Shown: in pieces, positions 43,421 to 52,784 of the stretch
Position numbering within the stretch: position 1 is the first letter of the stretch
Layout of the letters: every line of letters starts with the position of its first letter
Assembly (NCBI RefSeq): GCF_011601275.1
Contig: NZ_JAAOLY010000005.1
Coordinates: 248,001 to 312,000, forward strand
DNA: 64,000 nucleotides
Origin: Janthinobacterium lividum
GTDB lineage: Bacteria; Pseudomonadota; Gammaproteobacteria; Burkholderiales; Burkholderiaceae_D
Direction of reading: 5' to 3'
The notes under the pieces: model-generated
Database searches by the model: none
Seen by the model: only the letters and a program-made list of their open reading frames with translations
Told to the model about the DNA's origin: nothing
Position numbers and translations under genes: made by a program

Positions 43421-46299
43421 ATTGGCGCCAGCAACGCCAGCTGCAATTGTTCGACGCTAAATGGTTTGACGAGGAAGCGCGCCTGCGGGTCCAGCACGCC
43501 GGAATTGGCGGGCGCATGGCCGGTGGAAAACACCACTTCCAGCTGCGGCTGCTCGCGCGCCGCGACCTCGGCCAGCTCGACGCCCGACATCTGCGGCAGG
43601 CTGATATCGGTCAGCAGCAGATCCAGTCCCGGCGTGCCCAGCAGGGGCAAGGCTTCCTCGGCCGTGCCCACGGCCAGCACCGTGTGGCCCAGCATGGCCA
43701 GCAGGTCGCTTGTCATGGCGCGCGCGTCGGCATTGTCTTCCACCAACAAAATATGGCGTCCCGCCGGCTGCGCCGGTGCGGGTTGCGGCGCCAGCTGCGC
43801 GCGGTACTGGTGCAGCGCCGTCACGTGGCGGCCGTTGGCCAGCAGGTGGCGGATGCGCCGCGCCAGGTCTTCGCGCCGGTATGGTTTACTCAATAGTTCT
43901 ACGCCCGGTTCCAGCCGGCCGCCCTGCATCATGGCGTCCTGCGTATAGCCCGAGGTAAACAATACGGCCAGCTGCGGCAGCAGTAAGCGGGCCTGGCGCG
44001 CCAGCGCCGTGCTGGCCACCTTGCCCGGCATCACCACGTCCGTAAACAGCAGGTCGATGGGGACGCCGCTGCCGATGACGGCCAGCGCGCTTTCGCCATC
44101 GCTGGCGCGCAGCACGATGTAGCCCAGGCCGCGCAACATGTCGACCACCGTCGTCTGCACTTGCACGTCGTCTTCCACGACAAGGATGGTTTCCTTGCCG
44201 CCCAGCACAGGGCCGCCCAGTTGCAGCGGCAGTTCCGTTTCCGCTTCCAGCGAACGCGGCAGATAGATGCGGAAAGTGCTGCCATGACCGGGCAAACTGT
44301 CCACCGTCAGGTGGCCGCCGCTCTGGCGCAGGAAGCCGTAGGCCATGGACAGGCCCAGGCCCGTGCCTTCGCCTTCCTTCTTGGTCGTGAAGAACGGTTC
44401 GAAAATCTTGTCCAGCAGCTCGGGGGGAATGCCCGTGCCCGTATCCGAGACAGCCAGCTGCACATAGTCGCCGGGCGCCACGTCCGCATGGCGGGCTGCG
44501 TAGTCGCTGCCCAGCACGATGTTGCTCAGTTCGATGGTCAACTGGCCCTGGCCATCCATGGCGTCGCGCGCGTTGATGGCCAGGTTGAGGATGACGTTTT
44601 CCAGCTGGTGCGGGTCGACCAGGGCGCGCCAGCAGTCGTCGGCCAGCAGCCAGCGCGTTTCGATGGTTTCGCCCGTGGCGCGCCGCAACAGCTCTTCCGT
44701 CGAGCGCAGCAGGTGCGCCAAATCCGTCACCAGCGGTTTGAGCGGTTGACGCCGCGCAAAGGCCAGCAGCTGAGCCGACAGCTTGGCGCCCCGTTCCACG
44801 GCGGCCGAGGCGCTGGCGATGCGCTTGGCGGCCAGCGGATCGCGGTCCAAGGTCAGCTGCAGCAGCTGCAGATTGCCCGAGATAATTTGCAGCACGTTAT
44901 TGAAATCATGTGCCACGCCGCCCGTCAGCTTGCCCAGCGCTTCGAGCTTTTGCGATTGCAGCAGGGCCATCTCGCTGTGGCGCAACGATTCCTGCATGCT
45001 GCGCAGGGTGTTTTGCGCCTCTTTCTCCACAGTGACGTGGCGCCCCGTGGCGAAAATCAGGTCGCCTTCGATGGCCGCCACCCACGACAGCCAGCGGTGG
45101 CCGCCATCGCGGTGCCGGTAGCGGTTTTCAACGCTGGACATGGCTTCCTGCCTCACTTGCTCCAGCGCCTGGCGCGTGGCGGCCGCATCCTCGGGCAGCA
45201 CGAAGTCGAACAGGCTGCGGCCCAGCATTTCCTCGGGCAGCCAGCCCAGGATGGCGCCGGCGGCCGGGTTCACGGCGGCAAAGCAGCCCTCGGCATCGAT
45301 GGCCACCATCAGGTCTTGCGCGCTGCGCCACAGCCGCTCGCGTTCGCTGTTGCGCGCGGCCAGGTCCGCTTCCAGCTTTTTTTCCACGGTGATGTCGCGC
45401 GCGCTGCAATATACCTTCTCACCTTCGGGCACGGCTACCCACGACAGCCAGTGCCAGCCGCCCAGCTTGTGGCGGTAGCGGTTTTCGAAGCGCAGCGCCG
45501 GCTGGCCCTGGTTGGCCGCGTCCCAGGCCGCATAGGTGCGCGGCAAGTCGTCCGGGTGGATCAGCTCAAAAAATTTCGTCGTGCGGATTTCTTCCGTCGA
45601 CCAGCCCAGGGTGGCTTGCCAGGCGGGGTTCGAGTGTTCGAAATAGCCGTCGAGATTAAGCACGCCCAACAAGTCGGGGCTGACGTTCCAGGTGCGGCCG
45701 AATTCGCGCGTGCGCTCGGCTACTTGTATTTCCATGTTGGCAGTCAGGGCGCGCAAACGCGACTCCGCCCGGGCCCGCAAAATGGTCGACCAGACCCGTT
45801 CCGACACTTGCACAGCCAGTTCGATCTCGTCCGCATGCCACAGGCGCGCCGCGCTGCTGTGCACGACGAACAAGGCCGCCAGCTGGCCATCCTTGGCAAT
45901 CGGAATGTTCAGGAAGGCGCGGATGCCCAGGCGCGCGAACGTGGCCAGCGCGGCCGGCATGGCCGTGCGCGGGTCGCTGGCCACGTCGCTGACGGCGAGC
46001 GCCTGGCCCGCGGCCAGCGCATCGGCCAGGCGGGCCGCATAATCGCCGAGGAAATACTCGCCGGCGGCGCCCGGTGCCAGGCCATCGCTCCACGCATGCT
46101 GCAGGGTGGGGCATTGCAGGGTCTGGTCGATATCGAAACAGGCCACTTGCTGGGCGCCCAGGCGCTGTCCCAGCAGCTGCGCCGACAGGGAAAGGATCTC
46201 GCCCGTGTCTTGCAGCAGGCGCAGCCGGCGTTCCAGTTGCAGCAGGAAGGCGACGCCGCTGGCGCCGGCCTGGCTGCGGGGGGCGGGTGTGCTGGTCAT
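43414..46299 (-). CDS. GAF/PAS hybrid sensor histidine kinase with two receiver domains (paralogue)
   Basis: The 961-residue cytoplasmic protein has a GAF domain (about 15-180), two PAS/PAC domains (about 200-315 and 330-445), the phosphoacceptor with His464 in GGVAHDFNN, an ATPase domain and two receivers (about 700-825, 845-960). It shares long nearly identical segments with the convergent kinase, such as [30 protein letters not shown] and [13 protein letters not shown], but has one PAS domain fewer. The start at 46299 (GAGG upstream) lies seven bases before the stop of the preceding kinase gene; a longer frame to 46596 is shadow. It is the last gene of the operon. Confidence 0.9.
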   Translation of the reverse strand: MTSTPAPRSQAGASGVAFLLQLERRLRLLQDTGEILSLSAQLLGQRLGAQQVACFDIDQTLQCPTLQHAWSDGLAPGAAGEYFLGDYAARLADALAAGQALAVSDVASDPRTAMPAALATFARLGIRAFLNIPIAKDGQLAALFVVHSSAARLWHADEIELAVQVSERVWSTILRARAESRLRALTANMEIQVAERTREFGRTWNVSPDLLGVLNLDGYFEHSNPAWQATLGWSTEEIRTTKFFELIHPDDLPRTYAAWDAANQGQPALRFENRYRHKLGGWHWLSWVAVPEGEKVYCSARDITVEKKLEADLAARNSERERLWRSAQDLMVAIDAEGCFAAVNPAAGAILGWLPEEMLGRSLFDFVLPEDAAATRQALEQVRQEAMSSVENRYRHRDGGHRWLSWVAAIEGDLIFATGRHVTVEKEAQNTLRSMQESLRHSEMALLQSQKLEALGKLTGGVAHDFNNVLQIISGNLQLLQLTLDRDPLAAKRIASASAAVERGAKLSAQLLAFARRQPLKPLVTDLAHLLRSTEELLRRATGETIETRWLLADDCWRALVDPHQLENVILNLAINARDAMDGQGQLTIELSNIVLGSDYAARHADVAPGDYVQLAVSDTGTGIPPELLDKIFEPFFTTKKEGEGTGLGLSMAYGFLRQSGGHLTVDSLPGHGSTFRIYLPRSLEAETELPLQLGGPVLGGKETILVVEDDVQVQTTVVDMLRGLGYIVLRASDGESALAVIGSGVPIDLLFTDVVMPGKVASTALARQARLLLPQLAVLFTSGYTQDAMMQGGRLEPGVELLSKPYRREDLARRIRHLLANGRHVTALHQYRAQLAPQPAPAQPAGRHILLVEDNADARAMTSDLLAMLGHTVLAVGTAEEALPLLGTPGLDLLLTDISLPQMSGVELAEVAAREQPQLEVVFSTGHAPANSGVLDPQARFLVKPFSVEQLQLALLAPIQ

Positions 46300-46306
46300 A
46301 CCGGCC

Positions 46307-47497
46307 TCAGCTGCCGGCCAGCGGCAGGGTGACGCTGAACAGGGCGCCATTGCCGGGCTGGCTTTGCAGGGTGATGGCGCCGCCATGCGCATCGACCAGC
46401 TGCTTGGTGATGAACAGGCCCAGGCCCAGGCCACCCGTGCGGTCCTGGTGCATGACGCGTTCGAAAGCGTCGAAGATGCGTTCCTGGTCGCGCGCATTGA
46501 TGCCGATGCCATGGTCGCGCACTTCGATGACGGCGCTGTTCTGCGTGTGCGCCAGGCTGATTTCCACGGGCTGGCCCTGGCCGTAGCGCACGGCATTGCT
46601 GATCAGGTTGACAACGATTTGCTCGACGCGGAAGGCGTCCCAGAAACCCTCGATGGGCTCGAAGGCCATCACTTCCAGCATGCTGCCCGTGGCGGCCGCA
46701 TACGGCCCCAGGTCGTCCGCCACCCGGTGCACGAGGCTGGTCAGGTCGACGGCTTCGCGGCGGATCGACAGCTTGCCGCTGGTGATGCGCGACACGTCGA
46801 GCATGTCGTCGATCAGGCGCACCATACTGCGGATTTGCCGCCCGTCGCGCGCCACCATCTTGCCCAGCTTGTCCGGCTCGAAGGCGGCCAGGTTGCCCCG
46901 TTCCAGGTTGACGGTGCGCATCTGCGTTTCCAGGAACAAGGTGTTCAGGGGCGTGCGCAGTTCGTGCGCCACCATGGACATGAATTCGTCGCGCAGGCGT
47001 AGCGAGCGCTGCAGTTCAGCCTGCGTGGCGCGCAATTCCTTCAACAGCGCTTCCTGCTGCTGGCGGCTGTGCTCGAGCGCCTGTACCTGGCGCCGCGTCT
47101 CGCTGCGCTGCTGGTGCAGGGCGACGAAGACGTTGACCTTGCTTTGCACGGCATTGATGTCGAGCGGTTTGTGCAGGAAGTCGACGGCGCCGCTTTCATA
47201 GCCCTGAAAGGCGAAATTCATTTCCTTGCCGGCCGCCGTGACGAAGACGATGGGGATGTGGCGCGTCTTTTCCGTGCCGCGCATCAATTGCGCCAATTCA
47301 AAACCATCCATTTCCGGCATTTGCACGTCGAGGATGGCCAGCGCGAAATCGTGCTCGAGCAGCAAGGCCAGCGCTTCTTCGCCGGACGAGGCTTGATAGA
47401 CGCTGCGGTCGCTCTCGCGTATCAGCGCATTGAGCGCGCGCAAGTTCTCCGGCAAGTCGTCGACGATCAATAGTTTGGTGCTCGTTTCATTCATCAT
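46307..47497 (-). CDS. response-regulator histidine kinase (receiver-HisKA-HATPase)
   Basis: The 396-residue protein has an N-terminal receiver (about 8-125; LLIVDDLPENLRALNAL, phosphoacceptor Asp in AILDVQMPEMDG), a coiled linker (about 130-165), and a kinase core with His178 in MVAHELRTPLNT, an N box (NLISNAVRYG) and G boxes (DHGIGI, GGLGLGLFI). A receiver placed first suggests that phosphorylation by another kinase controls this one, making a relay. The start overlaps the cheR end by 11 bases. The product could be phosphorylated by the large kinase encoded first in the operon. Confidence 0.9.
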   Translation of the reverse strand: MMNETSTKLLIVDDLPENLRALNALIRESDRSVYQASSGEEALALLLEHDFALAILDVQMPEMDGFELAQLMRGTEKTRHIPIVFVTAAGKEMNFAFQGYESGAVDFLHKPLDINAVQSKVNVFVALHQQRSETRRQVQALEHSRQQQEALLKELRATQAELQRSLRLRDEFMSMVAHELRTPLNTLFLETQMRTVNLERGNLAAFEPDKLGKMVARDGRQIRSMVRLIDDMLDVSRITSGKLSIRREAVDLTSLVHRVADDLGPYAAATGSMLEVMAFEPIEGFWDAFRVEQIVVNLISNAVRYGQGQPVEISLAHTQNSAVIEVRDHGIGINARDQERIFDAFERVMHQDRTGGLGLGLFITKQLVDAHGGAITLQSQPGNGALFSVTLPLAGS

Positions 47498-48368
47498 GTT
47501 TCATTCCTGACATGTGCCGCCCAGCGTAGTGGGAAGCGGCGTGCGACGGCGCACGCTTGCGGTAGAGCTTTTCGGGACCCGGCAGTGGTTCGAAGTCGGC
47601 GGCAAAGCGCGTGAAATGCGTGCTTTCCTTGCTGCCCAGGCCCAGGAATCCCCGGTGGCACAGCGAATCGTGGAACAGGCCCAGGGCCCGTTCCTGCAAG
47701 GTTTTATTAAAGTAAATCAGTACGTTGCGGCACAAAATCAGTTGCGTTTCAATAAACACGCTGTCCGTGGACAAGCTGTGATCGGCAAAATTGATGCTGT
47801 CGAGCAGACGCTGCTGGAAACGCGCCGTGGCATGTTCGACCGTGTAGTAGTCGGCCAGCCGGCCCAGGCCGCCGGCAGCCAGATAGTTGGCGCCATACTC
47901 GTCGATCCGGTGCAACGGATACGCACCGCGCGCGGCCGTGGCCAACGCTTGCGGATTGATGTCGGTGGCGTAGATCGTGCTGCGTTCGAGCAAGCCTTCC
48001 TCGTGCAGCACGATGGCCAGCGACAGTGCCTCTTCACCCGTGCAACAGCCGGCCACCCAGATGGTCGGTGAGGGGTAGGTTTTCAGCACGGGCACCACGT
48101 GTTCGCGCAAGGCGCGGAAAAACGCCGGGTCGCGGAACATTTGCGTGACCGGCACGGTCAAAATCTGCAGCAGCGCGCCGAAGGCGACCGGGTCGTCCAG
48201 CACGCGCTGCTGCAAAGCGGTCACATCTGCACAATGCAAACGGTCAAGCGCGTGATTGAGGCGGCGCCGTTGCGAGGGCAGGGAGTAGTCGCGAAAATCA
48301 TAGCTGTAGCGCTGATACAGCGCTTCCATCAGCGCGTGCAATTGCGCGTCTGTGGTGCGCTGGGACAT
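47487..48368 (-). CDS. CheR-type protein-glutamate methyltransferase
   Basis: The 293-residue protein has the helical CheR N-terminal domain (about 5-70) and a SAM-binding domain with AGCCTGEEALSLAIVL and the family motif CRNVLIYFNKT. The substrate-side motif reads VTQMFRDP, where many relatives have Glu in place of the Gln. CheR methylates glutamates of chemoreceptors using SAM. No receptor, CheW, CheA or CheB gene lies nearby, so its target may be one of the kinases in this operon. Its start overlaps the stop of the large kinase gene (TGATG) and its end overlaps the next kinase gene. Confidence 0.9.
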   Translation of the reverse strand: MSQRTTDAQLHALMEALYQRYSYDFRDYSLPSQRRRLNHALDRLHCADVTALQQRVLDDPVAFGALLQILTVPVTQMFRDPAFFRALREHVVPVLKTYPSPTIWVAGCCTGEEALSLAIVLHEEGLLERSTIYATDINPQALATAARGAYPLHRIDEYGANYLAAGGLGRLADYYTVEHATARFQQRLLDSINFADHSLSTDSVFIETQLILCRNVLIYFNKTLQERALGLFHDSLCHRGFLGLGSKESTHFTRFAADFEPLPGPEKLYRKRAPSHAASHYAGRHMSGMKHDE

Positions 48369-51300
48369 CAGATGCGTTCCATCTTCGGCATCCACACGCG
48401 CAGCAGCGAATACAAACGATCGAGGTCGATGGGCTTGGCCAGGTAGTCGGACGCGCCCGCCTGCAGGCATTCTTCCTGGTCATTCTTCATGGCCTTGGCC
48501 GTGATCGCGATGATGGGCAGCTTGTTGTAGCGGCCATCGGCGCGGATCAAACGCGTGGCTTCCAGGCCATCCATGCCCGGCATCATGACATCCATCAGCA
48601 CGAGGTCGATATCGTCCACGCTGTTGAGCTTGCTGATGGCTTCGAAGCCGTTGCGGCCGATTTCCACCACCACGCCTCGCTGTTCCAGCGCATTCGTCAG
48701 GGCAAAGATATTGCGCACGTCGTCGTCCACCAGCAAAATCTTGCGCCCTTCAAACACGCGTTCGCGGCTGCGCACCTGTTGCAGCATGCCCTGGCGCTCG
48801 CTTGACAGTTCGGATTCGACCTTGTGCAGGAAGAGGGTGACTTCGTCGAGCAGGCGTTCGGGCGAACGGGCGCCCTTGATGATGATGGAGCGCGAATACT
48901 TCATCAGGTCCGCTTCTTCTTCGCGGCTCAGGTTGCGGCCCGTGTAGACGATGACGGGCGGGAATGAGCACAGTTCTTCATGTTCCATGCGTTCGAGCAA
49001 TTCGTTGCCCTGGATGTCAGGCAACTTCAAGTCGATGATCATGCAGTCGAAAATCTGCGTTTTCAGCAACTCCAGCGCCTGCTCGCCCAAGGCCACGGCC
49101 GTGATTTCCACGTCGTCGTCGCTGATCAGGTGCACCACGCTTTCGCGCTGGCGTTCGTCGTCCTCGACCAGCAGGATGCGCTTCATCTGCTGCGTGAATT
49201 TCGATTCGAGCTTGCGGAACACTTCCTTCAACTGCTCGCGCGTGCGCGGCTTGGTGGCGTAGCCGATGGCGCCCAGCTGCATGGCTTCCTGGATCTGGTC
49301 GTTGCCGGAGACGATGTGCACGGGAATGTGACGCGTCAGCGGGTTTTCCTTGAGCTGCTGCAAGACCAGCAAGCCCGGGCGGTCCGGCAAGCCCATGTCG
49401 AGCAGGATGGCGTCGGGCAGGAATTCCTCGGCCAGGCGCAAGCCTTCATCGGCGCCGTGCGCCACCAGGCAACGGTATTGCATTTCATGCGCGAGGTCGA
49501 ACAGGATGCCGGCAAACGACGGTTCATCCTCGATTACCAGCACGGAACGCTGGCCCGTCTTGACGGCTGGCACGCTATTCCTGTCATCCTCGAAGGTGGG
49601 CAGCGGCACGGGCTTGGCTGCGGGCGCCGCCTTGGGCGCGGCGGCCGCGATTTTTGCGGGCGCTTGCGGCACTGCGGCCGGGGCCGGCGCCGCTTCCACT
49701 GCGCGTTCCGGCATGACGGCCGGCAGCACCAGGGTAAACGTGCTGCCCTGGCCTGGTGTACTGGCCAGCTCGATGCTGCCGCCCAGCAAGGCGGCCAGGT
49801 CGCGCGAAATCGACAGGCCCAGGCCCGTGCCGCCATAGCGGCGGCTGGTGGTGCCATCGGCCTGATGGAAAGCGTCGAAAATCTTGTGCTGCTGGTCGTC
49901 GGCAATGCCGATGCCCGAATCCTGTACCTGGAAGCGTACCTGGCCGGCTGCATCGGTGCTCACGTGCAGGGACACCGTGCCCGTATCGGTAAACTTGATG
50001 GCGTTCGACAGCAGGTTTTTCAGGATTTGCTCGAGGCGCTGGCGGTCGCTGACGAGCGATGGCGGAGAGTCCGGCGCCACCTTGACGCTCAGCGTCAGTT
50101 TCTTTTGCTGCGCCTGGGCGCCGAACAGCATCTTCATGCTGCTGAGCAGTTCGTCGAAGGGCACGCTTTCCGGCGTCAGTTCCAGCTTGCCGGCCTCGAC
50201 CTTGGAAATGTCGAGGATATCGTTGATGAGGGTGAGTAAATCGTTGCCGGCCGAATAGATGGTTTGCGCAAATGTCACTTGCTCGGCCGTCAGGTTGCCG
50301 CTGGTGTTGTCCGATAGCAGTTTGGACAGGATCAGCGAGCTGTTCAGCGGCGTGCGCAGCTCATGCGACATGTTCGCCAGGAATTCGGACTTGTAGCGGC
50401 TGGCCCGCTGCAGTTCCTCGGCGCGCGCTTCCAGCTGGGCGTGCGCCTGGACTATGGCCATGTTCTTCTGGTCCAGCGACAGGGCCTGCACGGCCAGTTG
50501 CTCGTTCGACTGCTCGAGCGCCGCCTTTTGCTCTTCCAGGTGGGCTTGCGACTGTTCCAGCACGCGCGACTGTTCGCCCAGCTCTTCATTGGCCGTGCGC
50601 AGTTCTTCCTGCTGCACTTCCAGCTCTTCATTCAATTGCTGGGTTTCTTCGAGCACGTTTTGCAGGCGCTGGCGGTACAGGGCAGCCTCCAGCGAGGTGC
50701 CGACATTCGCCGCAATCAGGTTCAGCCATTCCTTGGCGCGGGCGCTGACGGGGTGCGTAAAACCCAGTTCGATGACGCCGTTGACGACGCCTTCATTGTT
50801 GACGGGCGCCAAAACCAGTTCCAGCGGCGCGCCGCGGCCCAGGCTCGACGTCACGGTCAGGTAATTCTCGGGCACTTGCTGCACATGCTTGAGGCGCTTT
50901 TCGCGCGCCGTCTCGCCCACCAGGCCTTCGCCCAGCTTGAACACCTGCTTGTCCTTCACGCCCTGATCGTTGAAGCCATACACGGCTGTGCGGCGCAGGC
51001 TGCCATCCTCGTCGACCACGTACAGGGTGGCGATGGCCACGTCGAGGCGGTGGGCGAGGAAGTCCAGCACGTGGCGTCCCAGTTGCGGCAGGCCCAGCTG
51101 GCCGCTCGTGTGGGCCGCCAGTTCCGTCTGCCCCGTGCGCAGCCAGGCTTGCTCCTGCAACACGTCGTTATCCTTGCCGCGCTGCTCGAGCGCATCGTTG
51201 TAGATATCGGACAGGCGCAGCAGTTCACGGCGTCCCAGGTAGGCGAGCAAGCCCGACAATCCAAGGCTGAGGACGAGGAACACGATGACTGCCAGCATGG

Positions 51301-51850
51301 TGCGGCTTTCAGCCGTATCGGCCCGTTCCTGGCGCAACCGCTGCTCCATGGACAGGAAGGCGAGGAATTCGCGGCGGATTTCGTCGAACTCCAGCTTGCC
51401 TTCGCCCTGGCGTACGCGTGCAAGGAATTCCTGGTTGTTGCGGCGCTGGGCGATCACCGCTTCCGCGTAATCGAGCCACTGGCCTTGCAGCGCGCGGATG
51501 CGACGCAAGCGGTCCACCTGGATGGAGCTGTCGGATATCAATTCCAGCAGGGTGCTCATTTCGACGGCGATCTTCGCCTTGCCCGACTTATATGGCGCCA
51601 AAAAAGTTTCGTCACCCGTCAGCAAATAGCCGCGCATGCCCGTTTCCAGGTCGACCGACAACTTCATGACTTCATTCGCATTGCCGATTACCCGTTCGGA
51701 ATGCTCGACCGAGCGCAGGGCCGACAGCAGATAGGCGATCAGGCCGACGAACACGAGGGCCGTGACGACCCCGATGACCAGTGGCAAGGTCACGTTGCGG
51801 GCGAGGATGCGGCGAAAGCTGAAGGAGTCGATCGGGGTCTTGGTATTCAT
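48368..51850 (-). CDS. CHASE3/GAF hybrid sensor histidine kinase with three receiver domains
   Basis: The 1160-residue membrane protein has a first helix (about 16-45), a CHASE3 periplasmic sensor (about 45-180; DLETGMRGYLLTGDETFLAP), a second helix (about 188-210), a GAF domain (about 250-395), a long coiled coil rich in Glu and Gln (about 395-480), a kinase core with His496 in ANMSHELRTPLN, and three receivers (about 775-895, 900-1020, 1035-1155) each with a plausible phosphoacceptor Asp (LLDMGLPD, IIDLKLPD, LMDVMMPG). An Ala/Pro-rich linker precedes the receivers. It is the first gene of the four-gene operon. The ATG at 51850 is chosen because the membrane helix follows; the frame extends to 51916. 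Confidence 0.9.
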   Translation of the reverse strand: MNTKTPIDSFSFRRILARNVTLPLVIGVVTALVFVGLIAYLLSALRSVEHSERVIGNANEVMKLSVDLETGMRGYLLTGDETFLAPYKSGKAKIAVEMSTLLELISDSSIQVDRLRRIRALQGQWLDYAEAVIAQRRNNQEFLARVRQGEGKLEFDEIRREFLAFLSMEQRLRQERADTAESRTMLAVIVFLVLSLGLSGLLAYLGRRELLRLSDIYNDALEQRGKDNDVLQEQAWLRTGQTELAAHTSGQLGLPQLGRHVLDFLAHRLDVAIATLYVVDEDGSLRRTAVYGFNDQGVKDKQVFKLGEGLVGETAREKRLKHVQQVPENYLTVTSSLGRGAPLELVLAPVNNEGVVNGVIELGFTHPVSARAKEWLNLIAANVGTSLEAALYRQRLQNVLEETQQLNEELEVQQEELRTANEELGEQSRVLEQSQAHLEEQKAALEQSNEQLAVQALSLDQKNMAIVQAHAQLEARAEELQRASRYKSEFLANMSHELRTPLNSSLILSKLLSDNTSGNLTAEQVTFAQTIYSAGNDLLTLINDILDISKVEAGKLELTPESVPFDELLSSMKMLFGAQAQQKKLTLSVKVAPDSPPSLVSDRQRLEQILKNLLSNAIKFTDTGTVSLHVSTDAAGQVRFQVQDSGIGIADDQQHKIFDAFHQADGTTSRRYGGTGLGLSISRDLAALLGGSIELASTPGQGSTFTLVLPAVMPERAVEAAPAPAAVPQAPAKIAAAAPKAAPAAKPVPLPTFEDDRNSVPAVKTGQRSVLVIEDEPSFAGILFDLAHEMQYRCLVAHGADEGLRLAEEFLPDAILLDMGLPDRPGLLVLQQLKENPLTRHIPVHIVSGNDQIQEAMQLGAIGYATKPRTREQLKEVFRKLESKFTQQMKRILLVEDDERQRESVVHLISDDDVEITAVALGEQALELLKTQIFDCMIIDLKLPDIQGNELLERMEHEELCSFPPVIVYTGRNLSREEEADLMKYSRSIIIKGARSPERLLDEVTLFLHKVESELSSERQGMLQQVRSRERVFEGRKILLVDDDVRNIFALTNALEQRGVVVEIGRNGFEAISKLNSVDDIDLVLMDVMMPGMDGLEATRLIRADGRYNKLPIIAITAKAMKNDQEECLQAGASDYLAKPIDLDRLYSLLRVWMPKMERI

Positions 51851-52026
51851 TATGTCCGTGTAAGGCTGTCGCGAAAAAGTCAATTTTAATTGAAATGCAA
51901 GCTTTCTGGTGGTCAAGCATAGCGTGCGCTAGCATAACAGCCTTGGGGCATTTTCCGCAGGCACAAGGCAGTGCAATGCGGGGCAGCGCACAGATGAAAG
52001 TAGAAGGAAAATCAAGGTGGCCATGA

Positions 52027-52067
52027 TTGAGACAGATCAAAGAGATTGGTTGTTAGCATTCTAAGAT
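52027..52067 (+). promoter_or_regulatory. Anr/FNR-like box and -10 of the hsp20 gene
   Basis: TTGAGACAGATCAA (52027-52040) matches the FNR/Anr consensus TTGATNNNNATCAA at nine of ten fixed positions. TAAGAT (52062-52067) is a fair -10. If transcription starts near 52074, the box centre is at about -40.5, the usual place for activation by FNR-type regulators. This predicts induction under oxygen limitation. Confidence 0.55.
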
Positions 52068-52112
52068 GCAGGAGGTGGCGACGTCCAAGCGGACGGCCGC
52101 CGTGTGCAAACC

Positions 52113-52138
52113 AGCCCATGCAGGAGGACATCATGGCT
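52113..52138 (+). promoter_or_regulatory. hairpin holding the hsp20 start codon
   Basis: In the transcript CCATG (52116-52120) can pair with CATGG (52132-52136), extended by AG and CU across a one-base bulge. The AGGAGG ribosome site sits in the 11-base loop and the AUG in the stem. This could act as a simple RNA thermometer. Confidence 0.3.
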
Positions 52139-52585
52139 AATCAACTGATCCGTCGCGATCCGCAAAACCCGCTGGCACGTTTCGGCCCGTTCAGCGACAT
52201 GGAAGAACTCATGCACGACTTTTTCGCGCCCGCCTTGCGCCTGCGCGATGGCGGTTCGTCACGCATGCGTGTCGACATTTCCGAAACCGAACAAGCCTAT
52301 CAGGTACAGGCGGACATTCCAGGCGTGAATAAAGACGATATCAAGGTCTCCATCGACGGCAGCCGCGTCTCCATCAGCGCCGAACTCAAGGATGAGCGAG
52401 TGACGCGCGACGGTGGCGGCAAGACCGTGCGCAGCGAACGCGAGTACGGCCAGCAATACCGCAGCTTCGTGCTGCCGCACGAGGTGGACGAGGCCGGCGC
52501 GCAGGCCCGCTATGAAAATGGCGTGCTGCTGCTGGACTTGCCGAAGAGGGAAGGCACGGGCGGGCGGCAACTGGTGATACAGTGA
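52133..52585 (+). CDS. Hsp20 family small heat-shock protein
   Basis: The 150-residue protein has an alpha-crystallin domain (about 42-140): RMRVDISETEQAYQVQADIP, GVNKDDIKVSIDG, and the end of the domain with YENGVLLLDLPKREG. It holds unfolding proteins in an ATP-independent way. The N-terminal arm (RFGPFSDMEELMHDFFAPAL) is typical of the class. A strong ribosome site (AGGAGG) sets the start at 52133; the frame opens at 52046. Upstream is an Anr-like box rather than a recognisable sigma-32 promoter. Two palindromic repeats and a terminator follow. Confidence 0.93.
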   Translation: MANQLIRRDPQNPLARFGPFSDMEELMHDFFAPALRLRDGGSSRMRVDISETEQAYQVQADIPGVNKDDIKVSIDGSRVSISAELKDERVTRDGGGKTVRSEREYGQQYRSFVLPHEVDEAGAQARYENGVLLLDLPKREGTGGRQLVIQ

Positions 52586-52610
52586 GCCGGGCCGGGGTTT
52601 AGCTGCGTAG

Positions 52611-52636
52611 GTCAGATTAGCGCAGCGTAATCTGAC
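52611..52636. repeat. REP-like palindrome, unit 7
   Basis: GTCAGATTA (52611-52619) pairs perfectly with TAATCTGAC (52628-52636); GTAG-like sequence precedes it. The A/T pair in the stem replaces the G/C pair of the other units with both arms changed. Confidence 0.85.
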
Positions 52637-52655
52637 GATCTTCGTGGCGGCGCCT

Positions 52656-52685
52656 GTCGGCTTACGCCCTGCGGGCTAAGCCGAC
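52656..52685. repeat. REP-like palindrome, unit 8
   Basis: GTCGGCTTA (52656-52664) pairs perfectly with TAAGCCGAC (52677-52685); GCCCTGCGGGC forms a further stem inside. It is 19 bases from unit 7 in the opposite orientation. Confidence 0.85.
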
Positions 52686-52691
52686 CAACGA

Positions 52692-52719
52692 AAAAACGCC
52701 GGACGGTGCCGGCGTTTTT
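52692..52719. terminator. bidirectional intrinsic terminator
   Basis: AAAAACGCCGG (52692-52702) and CCGGCGTTTTT (52709-52719) form a perfect 11-base stem with a six-base loop. A and T runs serve both the hsp20 transcript and the convergent transporter. Confidence 0.9.
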
Positions 52720-52784
52720 GGGGTGATTTGGGGCGGCGGCGGGTTGCCACCCCAATTACCTCTCTATATATGTCAGTCTATATA

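Noticed and set aside
44161..46332. A 723-codon plus-strand open frame
   Set aside because: It is antisense to the second hybrid kinase; composition is typical of a shadow frame.
50363..51889. A 508-codon plus-strand open frame
   Set aside because: It lies opposite the CHASE3 kinase and shows no motif or ribosome site.
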